From assembly GCA_012295275.1 (NCBI GenBank), contig CM022671.1:6415727-6479726 (forward strand): a DNA stretch of 64,000 bases, read 5' to 3'. The notes under the pieces were generated by a model that worked only from the letters and a program-made list of their open reading frames with translations, was not told where the DNA came from and did not search any database. The position numbers and the translations under genes are program-made. Numbering within the stretch: the stretch's first letter is position 1; every line of letters begins with the position of its first letter. This stretch comes from Chrysomallon squamiferum. Its lineage: Eukaryota > Mollusca > Gastropoda > Neomphalida > Peltospiridae. Positions 1 to 11,300 of the stretch are shown here, piece by piece.

Positions 1-177
1 TTTAATCATGAGACAAAACAATGGTGTTTTAACGAGTAAAATTTGAGTAAAGATTTATTTTTGTTTTTGTTTTTTATTTTATAAAACACATGGTAAAACC
101 AATATCATAATTTATGCATAAGCTAAAAGAATTACAGCTGAAAAAAAAAAAAAAAAAAATAATAATAATAATAATAA

Positions 178-213
<36 letters not shown>

Positions 214-1458
214 AAAAATAATAATAATAATAAATGAATACAAAATGAAATTAACTTTAAATATTTTTAATAGCTAGAATGAGCACCTGCATAGCGCATA
301 GCAAAACAAAGTACTCAAGTTGTAAAGATTTGAAGTGTGAAATTTGAGATCGCTGTTTTGCATACGAAATTTAATTTTAATTAAACTAGTAACAACAATA
401 AAAAATAGAATTTAAATTTAAAAGTAAGTGTCAAATTTGGGGATAACAGTAATAACAACAAAATTTAAATTGTACTGGACTGAATGTTTTTTTTTTTTTT
501 TTTAGACTGTTAAAACGTAAACTACTCATCAGTCATTTAAAACCTTGTTCTCCTACTTAGTGTTAAGAACGTTTGAAAACATTTTACTCTAATCTAATAC
601 AAATTAATATTTTACCATTCGATCTTTAATTGAGAATGATGAAGTTTGTGAAAAGTGATCATTTCTGGTTTTATTCTGTGTCATCTTGTGGCGTTTTCAG
701 ATTATAGACGTTGTCCAGCTTCTAATATAATCATCAGAACAAAAAATAATCATTTGCCTCATTGTGTTATATCCAGGATTAATTCAGTGATGCTAAAAGA
801 TAAACATTTTACGTCCGCACCATGCCTGATCTGTACAGGGTGTTACGAAAAATTAATACGATATTAATTAAACAAATAATGATGATAAGATGATATAAAA
901 ATATAATTATAAACAGTGTACGAATCCTGTGTGTGAAATCCTGGTGAAGTTTAAGATAAACAGAGTCGCTTAGATGCATTTTAATCCATTTTTCTGTTTC
1001 ACGACTGCAGAGAAAACAATAGTGTAAGTACAACTTTTTTAATATAAAAAGCTTATTATTAATTAATTAATTTATTTATTTATTTATTTATTTAATTATT
1101 TAAAGTAATTCATGAAATATACGGATACTATTTATTCTGAATAATAAAAATAAAAGAGTAGTAATATTAGAGATTAATTAAAATACCAAATCTGACTTAC
1201 TTGTTAAAAAAAAAAAAAAAACCACGTAAAGATGAAGACGTTTTTCCTTCCGAGTGAAATCCCTTTATGAAGTGCACTACGACTTTCTCCAGTTTTCATA
1301 TTGCATTACAGTCATCAGTTTACGATCGCGTTCCGTTCCGATTAATTGATCGTAAGTCGTATATCTATTATCCGTGTGTATATTATCACGTTATCTCAAC
1401 CTTAAGTCATCCATATTTGTTTGTTCTTGCTGGCTTTTTTTTTTATTTTTTTTTTTAG
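1..1458. other. gene-free AT-rich flank
   Basis: No coding exon is recognisable. The stretch holds homopolymer A/T tracts, AAT and AAAT microsatellites (141-236), a TTTA run near 1065-1095 and scattered unique AT-rich DNA. The last part, up to an AG at 1457-1458 preceded by a long T tract, may be the end of a 5'UTR intron of the EF-hand locus that follows; the upstream noncoding exon cannot be placed. Confidence 0.6.
141..236. repeat. A-tract with (AAT)n/(AAAT)n microsatellite
   Basis: An A tract of about 19 bases runs directly into AAT repeats, then AAAT repeats, then AAT repeats again. It is a compound low-complexity run with no coding content. Confidence 0.9.
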
Positions 1459-1486
1459 TAAACGCTTTTATTGGTTTAGATCAAAG

Positions 1487-2375
1487 ATGAGAGTCGTGCT
1501 GGTTCTAGCAGTTGTCGTCGCTGTAGCTGTCACTAACAGTGATGCTTGAAGATTACGTCGCTTGTGAGTCAAACGCACGGCTATTAAAACAGGCGCAATT
1601 CAAGCTATTGGAAAAAGAAGCACTAAACAAGTTTTAAGTAATGAATACGAGCATCAACAAGTACTGCCACTACTGCTACTACAACTACTACCACATACAT
1701 ATCTAGTACTACTACTACTACAACAACAAACTAGAATAAGAATAATAATTCGTTTCAATTTTGTAAAAATAAAAAAATGTGGATACGATTTGCAAATGAC
1801 ACCAGTACAATGCTCATTCGAAGACTAGGCACTTTTACATGACGTGTATATTAAATTACATTTTATAAAAATAACGAACACTAAAGTAGGGATTTCATTT
1901 TATTTATAATTTCTTTTTTGTGTCTGTGTAGGTGTGAATGAAATTGATGTGAACAATGACGGTGTGGTAGACCAAGACGAAATCGAGGCTATTCTAAGTA
2001 GCCGAGAAGCAGACGAACTTCTGGAGTTTGTTGATCGTGATGGTGAAGATTTATTATTTTATTTTGTTTTTATTATTTTGTTTTTTTTTTATTTTAATTT
2101 TAGTTAATTAGTTAGTTAGTTTGTTAGCTTGTTTGTTTATTTCTTTAAGTCTTTGTTTGTCTGTGTATGTATGTGTACACTAGTACACTCATATGGATTC
2201 ATTTCAAAGTACAGTACACACACACACACACACATATATAAAATCTGAACTGGAAAATGTTTGATGGATACATTTTATAAATGCTCTCACTTTGTTTTTT
2301 AATTTACTTGTAGCTGACAAGACCGTCACCATGGAAGAATTACATCAAACTCACGATGAATTCAAACATGAGTAG
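1487..2375 (+). pseudogene. small secreted two-EF-hand protein gene with two in-frame TGA codons
   Basis: Three coding segments (1487-1637, 1932-2042, 2314-2375) join in phase through GT-AG introns to 108 codons including the TAG stop. Residues 1-20 form a hydrophobic signal peptide ending in SDA. A basic segment follows, then two EF-hand loops: DVNNDGVVDQDE in exon 2 and DRDADKTVTMEE split across exons 2 and 3, both with acidic residues at loop positions 1, 3, 5 and a Glu at 12. The break: codon 21 (1547-1549) and codon 27 (1565-1567) are TGA, while the frame continues sensibly through a basic stretch and splices in phase 1 at AA|GTAATG. A noncoding exon 4 (from 2609) ends near an AATAAA at 2673. 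Exon 1 is probably preceded by a 5'UTR intron (acceptor at 1458). Small secreted EF-hand proteins of this layout are familiar from molluscs, but the role here is unknown. Alternatives: a recent nonsense pseudogene or allele, sequence error, or less likely TGA recoding. A strong alternative donor (GTGAGT at 1564) overlaps the second TGA but does not avoid the first. Confidence 0.6.
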
Positions 2376-2477
2376 ATGTAAGTTTGTAGTAAAATACATG
2401 TTCAAATATTGATTAATCACATAATTGTATTAATAACTAGTTAAACTGTTTAATTAGAAAAACAAAGAAACAAAATC

Positions 2478-2514
<37 letters not shown>

Positions 2515-2608
2515 TGACTGCGTAAATTTGTGTTAAATATTTATAAAATAACATTATAAAATAGAAATCAGAACACAGAAAGTCAATACACTACTTTCTC
2601 TATTTCAG

Positions 2609-2700
2609 ACTCGTCCGAGTTTGACCAGCACAATGTCCAAACAGAAGTCCGAAATGTGAACTCACTGACCTCAATAAAGATGAAACCTTTAAAGTTTTTA
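2609..2700 (+). other. putative 3'UTR exon of the EF-hand locus
   Basis: Exon 3 carries the stop codon (2373-2375) and is followed two bases later by a consensus donor GTAAGT at 2378. A polypyrimidine-rich acceptor ending TTTCAG at 2608 opens this exon. It contains AATAAA at 2673-2678, so the transcript probably ends near 2695-2705. There is no open frame of note. Confidence 0.5.
2673..2678 (+). promoter_or_regulatory. polyadenylation signal AATAAA
   Basis: A canonical hexamer inside the putative last exon of the EF-hand locus, about 300 bases after its stop codon in genomic terms and about 70 bases after it in the spliced transcript. The position fits a 3'-end signal, although AATAAA also arises often by chance in this AT-rich DNA. 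Confidence 0.5.
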
Positions 2701-2720
2701 GTTTTGTTTATTTGTTTAAT

Positions 2721-2773
<53 letters not shown>

Positions 2774-3541
2774 AATACTTATGTCGGTTAATAAAGTTAA
2801 CAGTAGATAAATATCAGACTTGTATGTGAGTACGGCTGTTGGTGAGTGGAGTAAATGATAAATATTTTAAATAAATAAATAAATAAACAAACAAACAAAT
2901 ACATAACAAAATAATTACGTGAACAAATTTAAAAAAAAAGAAACTACAAATAAATAAATAACCAGATGACGAAAAAGAAAGAAAGAAAGAAAGAAACCAT
3001 TAACCAAACAAACAAACAAACGAAGTGACGTGAAGATGAGAAGATTTTTGTAGGAATTAACTTGAATTAGATCATACTAATCTGAAAAAGTAAACAGAAC
3101 GGTTTAAACAAGTTCAGCTGAGAGAGAATCATTTCACAACTTAGATTTACCAGTCTGTTTAAATCATACCAAGAACCATAACCCATGCCATTCCTTCCGT
3201 GTAATTGGACGAGTTGTCTTTGCATGCAGATTAGAGACAGCCACCTGTTTATACAGATGTCGATAAAACAGTCCGCCACAGAGACTGGATCCTGCAAACC
3301 ATCCACATTAGACGAGTTTTATTCTATCCGAGAATGGATGTACCACGTCTGTCTGTCTGTCAATGCATAATGCAAACTTTAATACATTATTACAGAACGA
3401 ATCGATTTCTTTTACAAAAGTTATTACAGCTTTATTAAATAATTAAATATGAGGGTTTTCTTTTTGTTTGTTTGATAATGCTTTTTTATTTCTTTTTTCT
3501 TTTTTTAAATTACAGAATAGATACCAACTGCACAATCGGTC

Positions 3542-3579
<38 letters not shown>

Positions 3580-4742
3580 GGTGACAAATCATGCAGGTGT
3601 CGCCAGAAATTGGTTTTTGTTCTTTTTGGTTTTCACCTTCCACTTCTAACTCCCGTTCATCTCACAGCTCCTTCACCCATCCTTTATCTTACCCAGCTAC
3701 CTTCCAGTCTCTCAGGGGCGGATCAAGCTTTAACTGTCACTGGGCAGCTTTATAAAGCATGAAAAAGAGGGATGAGAGGATAGACACATGTTGATATCGG
3801 TTTAATTTATTTATTTATTTATTAGCCGTGGGGTTCCGTTCAACCGAGAAACCCCTCCCCCTCCCACGATATTCCGCCACTGTTCTACAGTGTTTAGTTC
3901 CTGTACAAGCAGCAGAATCGTGCAAAATAACATTACATATCTAAATTTTAATTATAAATGTGATTCACTCGGACAACAACATTTGACTGGTTTTTATCTT
4001 CTGTTTGCATTTTTCACAGTGAAACAGAGTAATCTGCCCTTGGGATAGTAAAATAACAATAATCATAACATAACAAAACAAAACAAACAAACTAACACCC
4101 CCCCCAAAAAAAAAACACAAAAAAAAACACGAGATAACGGAATACAACAGTTTTAAATACAGGAGAAATCAATTTCTGTTCATTAGTATTTCATTCTGTG
4201 TTTCTGATTTCAGGGTCATGTGTGGACTTTGGTGTACATAACAAATATACTTAAAATATATTATTATTATTATTATCATCATTATTTGTGTGTGTGTCTC
4301 TTTGTTTTTTCTTCTTTCATTTTTCTTTCTTTCTTTTATTTATTTATTTATTTATTTATATAGCTAAGCTTAACTTTTCTAAATTTTAAATTTTAAATTT
4401 TAGTTAATTAATTTATTTATTAGTTTATTTACCATTCCATCTATAATAACTTAATAAATAATGTTTTATATTTAAAAAAAAAAAATAATAATAATAATAA
4501 TAAAAAAGCACACAAAAAAAATTAATGATAAAAAAAAAAGAAGAAAAAAAAGAATCTGATATAAACAAAATAAATAAAATAACAAAACCAGTTTAACTAC
4601 TGCACTAAAGTTACTTATTTATAAAAGAACATCCTCTTCATTTTGTTTGTCGATATTAATTTGAAAATTTACACGACTCTGGATTTACAACAATTCTCAA
4701 AGGAATTTTACATTTGAGTCGACAATTTCCCTGCACGCCAGA
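2701..4742. other. intergenic repeats, no gene seen
   Basis: Contains an ATT microsatellite (about 2722-2771), AAAT and AAAC runs (2870-3020), a second ATT run (3541-3580), a possible MITE (3713-3882), and TTTA and AAT runs around 4260-4510. The short open frames here are low-complexity or unsupported. Confidence 0.6.
3713..3882. mobile_element. possible hAT-like MITE
   Basis: The left end begins CAGGGGCGGATC and the right end, read on the other strand, begins CAGTGGCGGAAT. Nine of the first ten bases match as terminal inverted repeats, and CAGNGGCGGA ends are familiar from hAT-type elements. The 170-bp body is noncoding. No 8-bp target duplication is evident (CAGTCTCT on the left, TTCTACAG on the right), so the call rests on the ends only. 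Confidence 0.35.
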
Positions 4743-4905
4743 TGACGTCAGTACACCGACGTAAAAGATTACACTGCGCATGTTCAGCGAAAAGATTTAT
4801 AAAAATAACAAAATGTCAGATGTAATATTAGCAGCAGACAGAAACGTTAGTTTTGTCATTTGATCGGAAAGATCACTTTAATTCCCAATACAGACAGCTG
4901 TTAGG
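4743..4905 (+). promoter_or_regulatory. promoter-like block with CRE, NRF1-like half-site and TATA
   Basis: A perfect CRE palindrome TGACGTCA lies at 4743-4750, a CTGCGCATG motif at 4774-4782 and TATAAAAA at 4798-4805, with CRE-to-TATA spacing usual for a compact promoter. A transcript starting near 4828 would meet a possible donor (TTAG|GTTTGT, around 4903). The next coding exon downstream on this strand is the copine-domain exon at 13016, which itself begins at a 3' splice site. This block could therefore be its promoter and noncoding first exon, with an intron of about 8 kb. That link is inference. Confidence 0.35.
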
Positions 4906-5252
4906 TTTGTTTGTTTTGTTTATCAGATTTTTTTATGATTTAGTTTTATTTGTTTTGTTTCTTCATTTATCAGTTTGATTCAACTATTTGGTTTTTAGTT
5001 TTATTTTGTTCGTTTATTGATTTATTGATTTATTTATAAAGGAATTTATAACTTTAAAAAAAATTTATCTTTTTTTTTCCTTGCTGTTTCTTCGTTTAGT
5101 TCATTTTTTTTTTTTTAAATGTAAAATCATTTTTCTTGTTTGTATTCATTTGAGATATTTAAAATGTTTTAGTTTTCCTGCAGTAAATATTAGGTTTCAG
5201 TTGGTTATGTTTGTATTTCTATGTCACTGTTTTTCCAGCAACCATTATTTTA

Positions 5253-5256
5253 AATA

Positions 5257-5290
<34 letters not shown>

Positions 5291-5321
5291 GCTAGCTAGC
5301 TAGCTAGCTATCTATCTATCT
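5253..5321. repeat. (CTAT)n-(CTAG)n-(CTAT)n microsatellite
   Basis: A compound tetranucleotide run in which a central CTAG block is flanked on both sides by CTAT blocks. CTAG is self-complementary, so the central block is palindromic. Confidence 0.9.
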
Positions 5322-5972
5322 ATAAAAATGAAGAAGTAAGAAAAGAGTATAATAAATGAAAATACATTTTATATATCATGTAAATAGAATGGCGAAAAAA
5401 TAAAAAATAAAAAATAATAATAATAATAATCATAATAATAATAATAAATTAATAAATAAATAAATAAACAAATAAATAATAATTAAATAAACAAACAAAC
5501 AAACATTATAAATAAATAAATAATGTTTGATTTAATAATACAAACATACATATAAAATCTACGTATATCGATCGATCGATCTTTCTGTCGATCTATTAAA
5601 CAGAAATCTATTTCCAAGACACATTATACATTCTCTGTTATTAAATTACTGTTCGAATACATTCTGTTATTAGATAACTGTGCAGTTTACTATAGAGCAA
5701 TTATCCAGTGCTGTTTTAATAAAACGATCAACTGATTTCCCATCATTTACAAACATGGCTGAAACTGTCAGCGGAATGGAAGCAATTTTTTTTGGCATAC
5801 ACACATTTGTACTTCCTCTTTCTGCGTAGAAGTTGTTTAAATAAAAGAAATCAGTTGCTGATCAATATGTGTTACAGCGGACTGTAAAATTACAAAAAAA
5901 AAATTGTATCAGGAGAAAGTCGTCCATCAAAGTTTTTTGTTTAATAACCAGTCAGTGATTTACACAAATACA

Positions 5973-6245
5973 AAGGACATACACAAATAACAGGACTTAC
6001 ACAAATAACAGGACGTATACAAATAACAGGATTTACACAAAAAACAGGACGTACACAAATAACAGGACTTGCACATATAACAGGACTTACACAAATAACA
6101 GCATGTACACAAATAACAGGACTTGCACAAATAACAGGACTTATGTACAAAATAACAGGATTTACACAAATAACAGGACATACACAAATAACAGGACTTG
6201 CACATATAACAGGATATACACAAATTACAGGACTTACACAAATAA
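5973..6245. repeat. 18-20 bp minisatellite
   Basis: About fifteen copies of a unit close to AGGACTTACACAAATAAC, varying at the GACTT/GACGT/GATTT position and by small indels. On the minus strand the unit contains GTAAGT, a consensus 5' splice-site core. The unit is mostly a multiple of three and has no stop, which explains the repetitive Val/Ile/Cys-rich minus-strand reading frames here. I see no gene. Confidence 0.85.
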
Positions 6246-6837
6246 TATATATATATATATATAAAATAAATGTAACTGTGTTGAAGTAACACCATTCTGT
6301 ACACTGAGACATACAGAAAAACAGGTAGACAGAACTATACTTAGAACTACATTTGTATGTGTGTGTATATAAACATATATACATATATATATACATACAT
6401 ATACACACACACACACACACATATAAACAAGCACATACAACAACATACACTGCTTATATACAGATACAACATATCAATAGAAAAACATTACACACACACT
6501 ACACACACACACAAATGCATTTAGCTCTATTTATGCCACATCAAATTAAACTGTGGTAAACCGTGGTCCACAAACCTTTGTTAGCGCTGTCCTTTTTGTC
6601 CAGTGACCATTGTTAGCATTGTCCAGATTCTCCCTTGACCTCTCATAGCAGTGTCTGTTTCGTCCACAGAGGTTTTAGGTTGATGTTTGTTAATCTAGTT
6701 AGAGAACTACTTACCATGTCCACATAAAACTCTGTCAAATACACTGGTCATTTCACCATTTTTTTGTTTTTATCATTACAGTATTTTTTATTTCCTGTTG
6801 TCATAAAGGATAATTATAATGTTTCATTACATCAGTG

Positions 6838-6966
6838 CTACACAAAATAATTACTTTGTGTAATATTATATCGATGTAACATATGATAATTATATTGTCT
6901 TGTATTCTATATAACACAAAATAATTACTTTGTGTAATATTATATCGATGTAACACATAATAATTA
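6838..6966. repeat. two-copy tandem duplication, ~70 bp
   Basis: The block ACACAAAATAATTACTTTGT plus the following 30 or so bases (through ATCGATGTAAC) occurs twice in direct orientation with few differences. The sequence is AT-rich and noncoding. Confidence 0.8.
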
Positions 6967-7534
6967 TGTGTAGAATTATTTCAGTTTGCATGGAAATTTT
7001 ATTGGATTGGATATTAAGTACTGTATAAAAAGAATGTCTTTTAAGTTAAAATAATCTTTATTCTTCTTATTCTTTTTTTTTTTTTTTTTTGAATATGTTT
7101 GATCTATATGTATATATGTGGGCATGTGTGTATATATGTGTGTATGTGTGGTAGTATGTGTATTTATTATTTCGAGCTGTCGAGAGAATGAATATACAGT
7201 ATAAACATAGAAAACTGATTAAATGATAATGAATGAACAAAGCTAATGAATGAATATTTAAACAACAAGTTTTAACTGAAATCGGCAGGCCCCGGTATTC
7301 ATGAATAAATTAGCGACTGAATAAATAAATGTTGACGAACACACAAACATGTGTTTCTCTGTTTTATGCAGCCATGTGAGAATCTGTCTATCTATCTGAT
7401 TTGCAAGTTTGTCCATCCTGGCTTAGGATTGGTATTTTACACATTCTGAGAACCATTAGAAATTACAGAGACTCTTGGATTAATCTGCATTATTTTTCTG
7501 GATTCATCCAGATCAGTGTCTTTGAAAAATAATT

Positions 7535-7612
7535 ATCATTTTTACATCCTATCACAGATACATGTGCGTCTCAGTCGTACACTCTAACCACTAGACCACA
7601 GGCTGTCGCAGA
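7535..7612 (-). mobile_element. degenerate tRNA-derived SINE fragment
   Basis: Read on the minus strand, this contains TGGTCTAGTGGTTAGAG, a strong match to a tRNA D-arm/A-box, followed by anticodon-arm-like sequence. A good B-box is not visible, so it is a fragment or decayed copy rather than a functional tRNA gene. Confidence 0.5.
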
Positions 7613-7727
7613 CAATGGATAAATATTTTATTTAATAATATACTCTATATAGCATCATAATTAATTATTGTTAATGGCCGTGGTGAGAGACAGAGAGTCG
7701 GAGTGACAGAGAGAGACAGACCGAGAA

Positions 7728-8011
<284 letters not shown>

Positions 8012-9296
8012 CGGGCTGTATATTAGACGTGATAAAGAGAAATGTGATTACATGTCTGTTTGAGCGGTTCGCTAAGTTTGATCTGACCTCGTCTTCGTCA
8101 CAAATCAATACAAGCTAGTCAAGTGAACGTTGTTACAGTTGTTATATCAGGGCCACGGTGTGGCTGTTGTTGCTGCTGTTACCACTGTCTGTGCATGGAA
8201 GTATGGAATTACTTGTTTCGTATACAGGATCGATCATTAACTGGATTTTATTTGTGATGATTTGAAGTCTTAGGTGCAGAACGATCAAGTAGACGTTTTG
8301 TCGTCTGCTGCACTTTCACAAAATGGTACGTACGTCTACTGACATGACCAAAATTTGTCTTATTTTTATCTTGAATCAAAATCATGCTTTCAAAAACTGT
8401 AAAAAAAAAAAAATAAAAAAATAATAATAATAATAATAATAATAAAGGCAATACATTTTTTCACAAACAACACAGCTGAGATAAACGAAAATTATTAACA
8501 ATATAAAATAAATAATGTGTGACCAGGATAGTAATTAGCAAATATTTTGAGTTCAAGCTGGATCATGTCATGTATAGCTTAGTACTAAATAGTCAATTAC
8601 ACTTAGTTACACAATGCTTTGTTAGAAGTTGTAGTAAGTAAAAGTGTACTTTGACATATGAAAAAACAACAACAACCCAGCTAAATTTTAACTTGATAAT
8701 GTGTACTTGTCCGGACGTGAGTATATATATCTATTTGTATTTATATGCAATGTGCTCATAAACTTGTGTACACACACACACATACACACACGCATGAGTG
8801 TACACGTTTATATTATGTATACACACATATATATAAACATGCACACACATACACAGATATGCATACATGTACTAGCATATACATGTTTACTCGCATGTAC
8901 ATCTTTGTGTAAAATTGTGGTAGAATAACTGAAAAGGTCTATCGATCCGATTTCTTAAATCAGTTACGTGTGTATCTTCAGTTTCACATCACTGTAAGTA
9001 AATGATTTCTGATACATTAAGAAATAATCTGTTTTATAACCACGTGTTGTGAACGATGTACTAAGTTTATTATTTAACTATACGTAACGTACAGTTATAT
9101 AGTTTACTCTTTGTATCCAGCGTTCATTAATGGTTTCTGTTAAAATGTTCTATATTTAATTTATCATGTCACGCTGGGCTGGATTCAGTGATTATTATGT
9201 TCAGTACACTACCGCTACTATTTAATCAGTATTTCCAGTTCCATCCACTGGCTCTCTTCAAGTATTTCAAATATATTTTATGTCTGCATATAACTA

Positions 9297-9327
<31 letters not shown>

Positions 9328-9404
9328 GTGTACATGGGAAGGTGCATAGAAAAGATTCTTTATTGCTGATTTTTTTTTTTTTTTCACTACTGAATAATAA
9401 TAAT

Positions 9405-9438
<34 letters not shown>

Positions 9439-9727
9439 CGACAACGACAACAACAACAGTCGTGATTTGGTATGTGTAATAAAGGATGTTTTATATCTGT
9501 CATGTTATTAATCAAATCATAAATTATACTTGATATGTAACAAATATATATATATATATTCATTTGTTATCAAACAGTCATTCATCTGTCTTGTAATATA
9601 GTTGTGTGTGTTTCTCTCACATATTATCAGTACAAATATACCAACACGAAATAAAAAAAAGTCTTAGTATGAAAATTTGTTGTGGCGTTAAATAAATGTT
9701 CATGTAATTGATAAATAAGTATTTTAA

Positions 9728-9803
9728 ATTTTATTTTATTTTATTTTATTTTATTTTGTTATTTTGTTATTTATTTATTTATTTTATTTTTTTTTATTTT
9801 TTT

Positions 9804-9838
<35 letters not shown>

Positions 9839-9840
9839 TT
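9728..9840. repeat. (TTTTA)n/(TTTA)n tract
   Basis: Compound pentanucleotide then tetranucleotide AT-only repeat with T-tract interruptions. No other content. Confidence 0.85.
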
Positions 9841-10479
9841 GTGCTATCCTTTCACATATTCTCATCAATGACATCTAAATCTAAAAATCTATTAAAATCT
9901 ATTTAGTAACATACTGTGTTGTTTACCTTCACTGCCATCAAACTAAACTCTAATATTAATCATAAACAAACAAAAACGAATTTAGTCTTTATTTATATAA
10001 CTACACATCTAAATATTTATTACAGTTTATGTTTTTAATCATATATTCATATTTTCGCAATATATATTATAATATTTATTTTCATTATTTATTTATACAT
10101 GTATATATTCAAATATTTGCTCCTAAATTTAATCACACCAATAATGAGATAATCCAAAATATTTTTAATCAATCATTATTCAGCTTCTGTTTATTTTATT
10201 TTATTTTTTTTTCAATTTTATTTTTGTTTGTTTATATTTTTTACAAAACAAAGTAAACACGTGAACTAAAAAAAATGTTATTTATATTGATTTCACATGC
10301 AACATGTAACATGTGCTAACAACAGCTGTGACTACAACGAAGGCAACAAACGTGCTGACAAGGGCTACTCCAACCACAACATTGGGAAATCAATTTAAAC
10401 TTGAAACTGCTTATACAGAATACTGTAACTGATTGGTCACTGGAAATCTTTTATATTCTACTGTCAGACAGCACGCACC

Positions 10480-11300
10480 ACTGATCTGTATTAGAGTGTA
10501 ACTGTTAACAGCAAGATTTCTTTTACCATTTAATGATCTGTATTCTGTATTAGAGTGTAACTGTTAACAGCAAGATTTCTTTTACATTTAATACAACACA
10601 TACATCAGTATTCTGTAGTAGAGTGTAACAGTTAACAGCGAGATTTCTTTTACATTCACTATTTTACAGTTAATACAACACATTAATACAACACACTTCA
10701 CTGTTCTGTAGTAGAGTGTAGCTGTTAACAGGGAGATTTCTTTTATGTTTAATACGCACACATCACTGTTCTGTAGTAGAATGTAACTGTTAGCAGCGAG
10801 ATTTCTTTTACAATCACTATTTTACATTTAACACAACACTCACATCACTGTTCTGTAGTAGAGTGTAACTGATTACAACAAGGTTTCTTTTACATTCACT
10901 ATTTTGACATTTGGTACAACACTCATACCACTGTTCTATATTAGAGTGTAACTGTTAACAGCGAGATTTCTTTTACATTCACTATTTTACATTTAATACA
11001 ACACACATCACTGTTCTGTAGTAGAGTGTAACTGATTACAACAAGATTTCTTTTACATTCACTATTTTACATTTAATACGCACACATCACTGTTCTGTAT
11101 TAGAGTGTAACCGTTAACAGCGAGATTTCTTTTACATTCACTATTTTACATTTAATACAACACACATCACTTTTATATACTAGTGTGCAACTGATTACAA
11201 CAAGATTTATTTTACATTCACCTTCCTATAGATAAAACAAAATATACCAGCACATCATAATATTTTTTTACCGATTACAGCAAGGGATCTTTTTTTTATT
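10480..11300. repeat. tandem array, ~60-93 bp unit, about 11 copies
   Basis: Each unit carries a core close to GTAACTGTTAACAGCGAGAT followed by TTCTTTTACATTCACTATTT and a run like ACAACACACATCACTGTTCT. Copies differ in length, some lacking the middle segment, and drift toward the right end (about 11180-11300), which suggests an old array with internal deletions. Two alternating core variants occur (GTTAACAGC and GATTACAAC). I see no coding role. Confidence 0.85.

Noticed and set aside
1487-2375. EF-hand gene as a two-selenocysteine selenoprotein
   Set aside because: No SECIS-like hairpin was recognised by eye, and TGA sits where Trp or Arg would be expected, so nonsense mutation is simpler. 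Kept only as a test in the finding.
5941-6450. 169-codon minus-strand ORF rich in Cys, Val and Ile
   Set aside because: Generated by an 18-bp minisatellite plus CA/TA microsatellite; no signal, domain or splice support.
7535-7612. Functional tRNA gene on the minus strand
   Set aside because: The A-box is good but no acceptor-stem pairing or B-box is visible, so it is treated as a SINE fragment.
10318-10437. Thr-rich open stretch, possible mucin-like exon
   Set aside because: No start codon or convincing splice sites. It lies beside the 10.5-kb array and resembles other ACA-rich low-complexity DNA.
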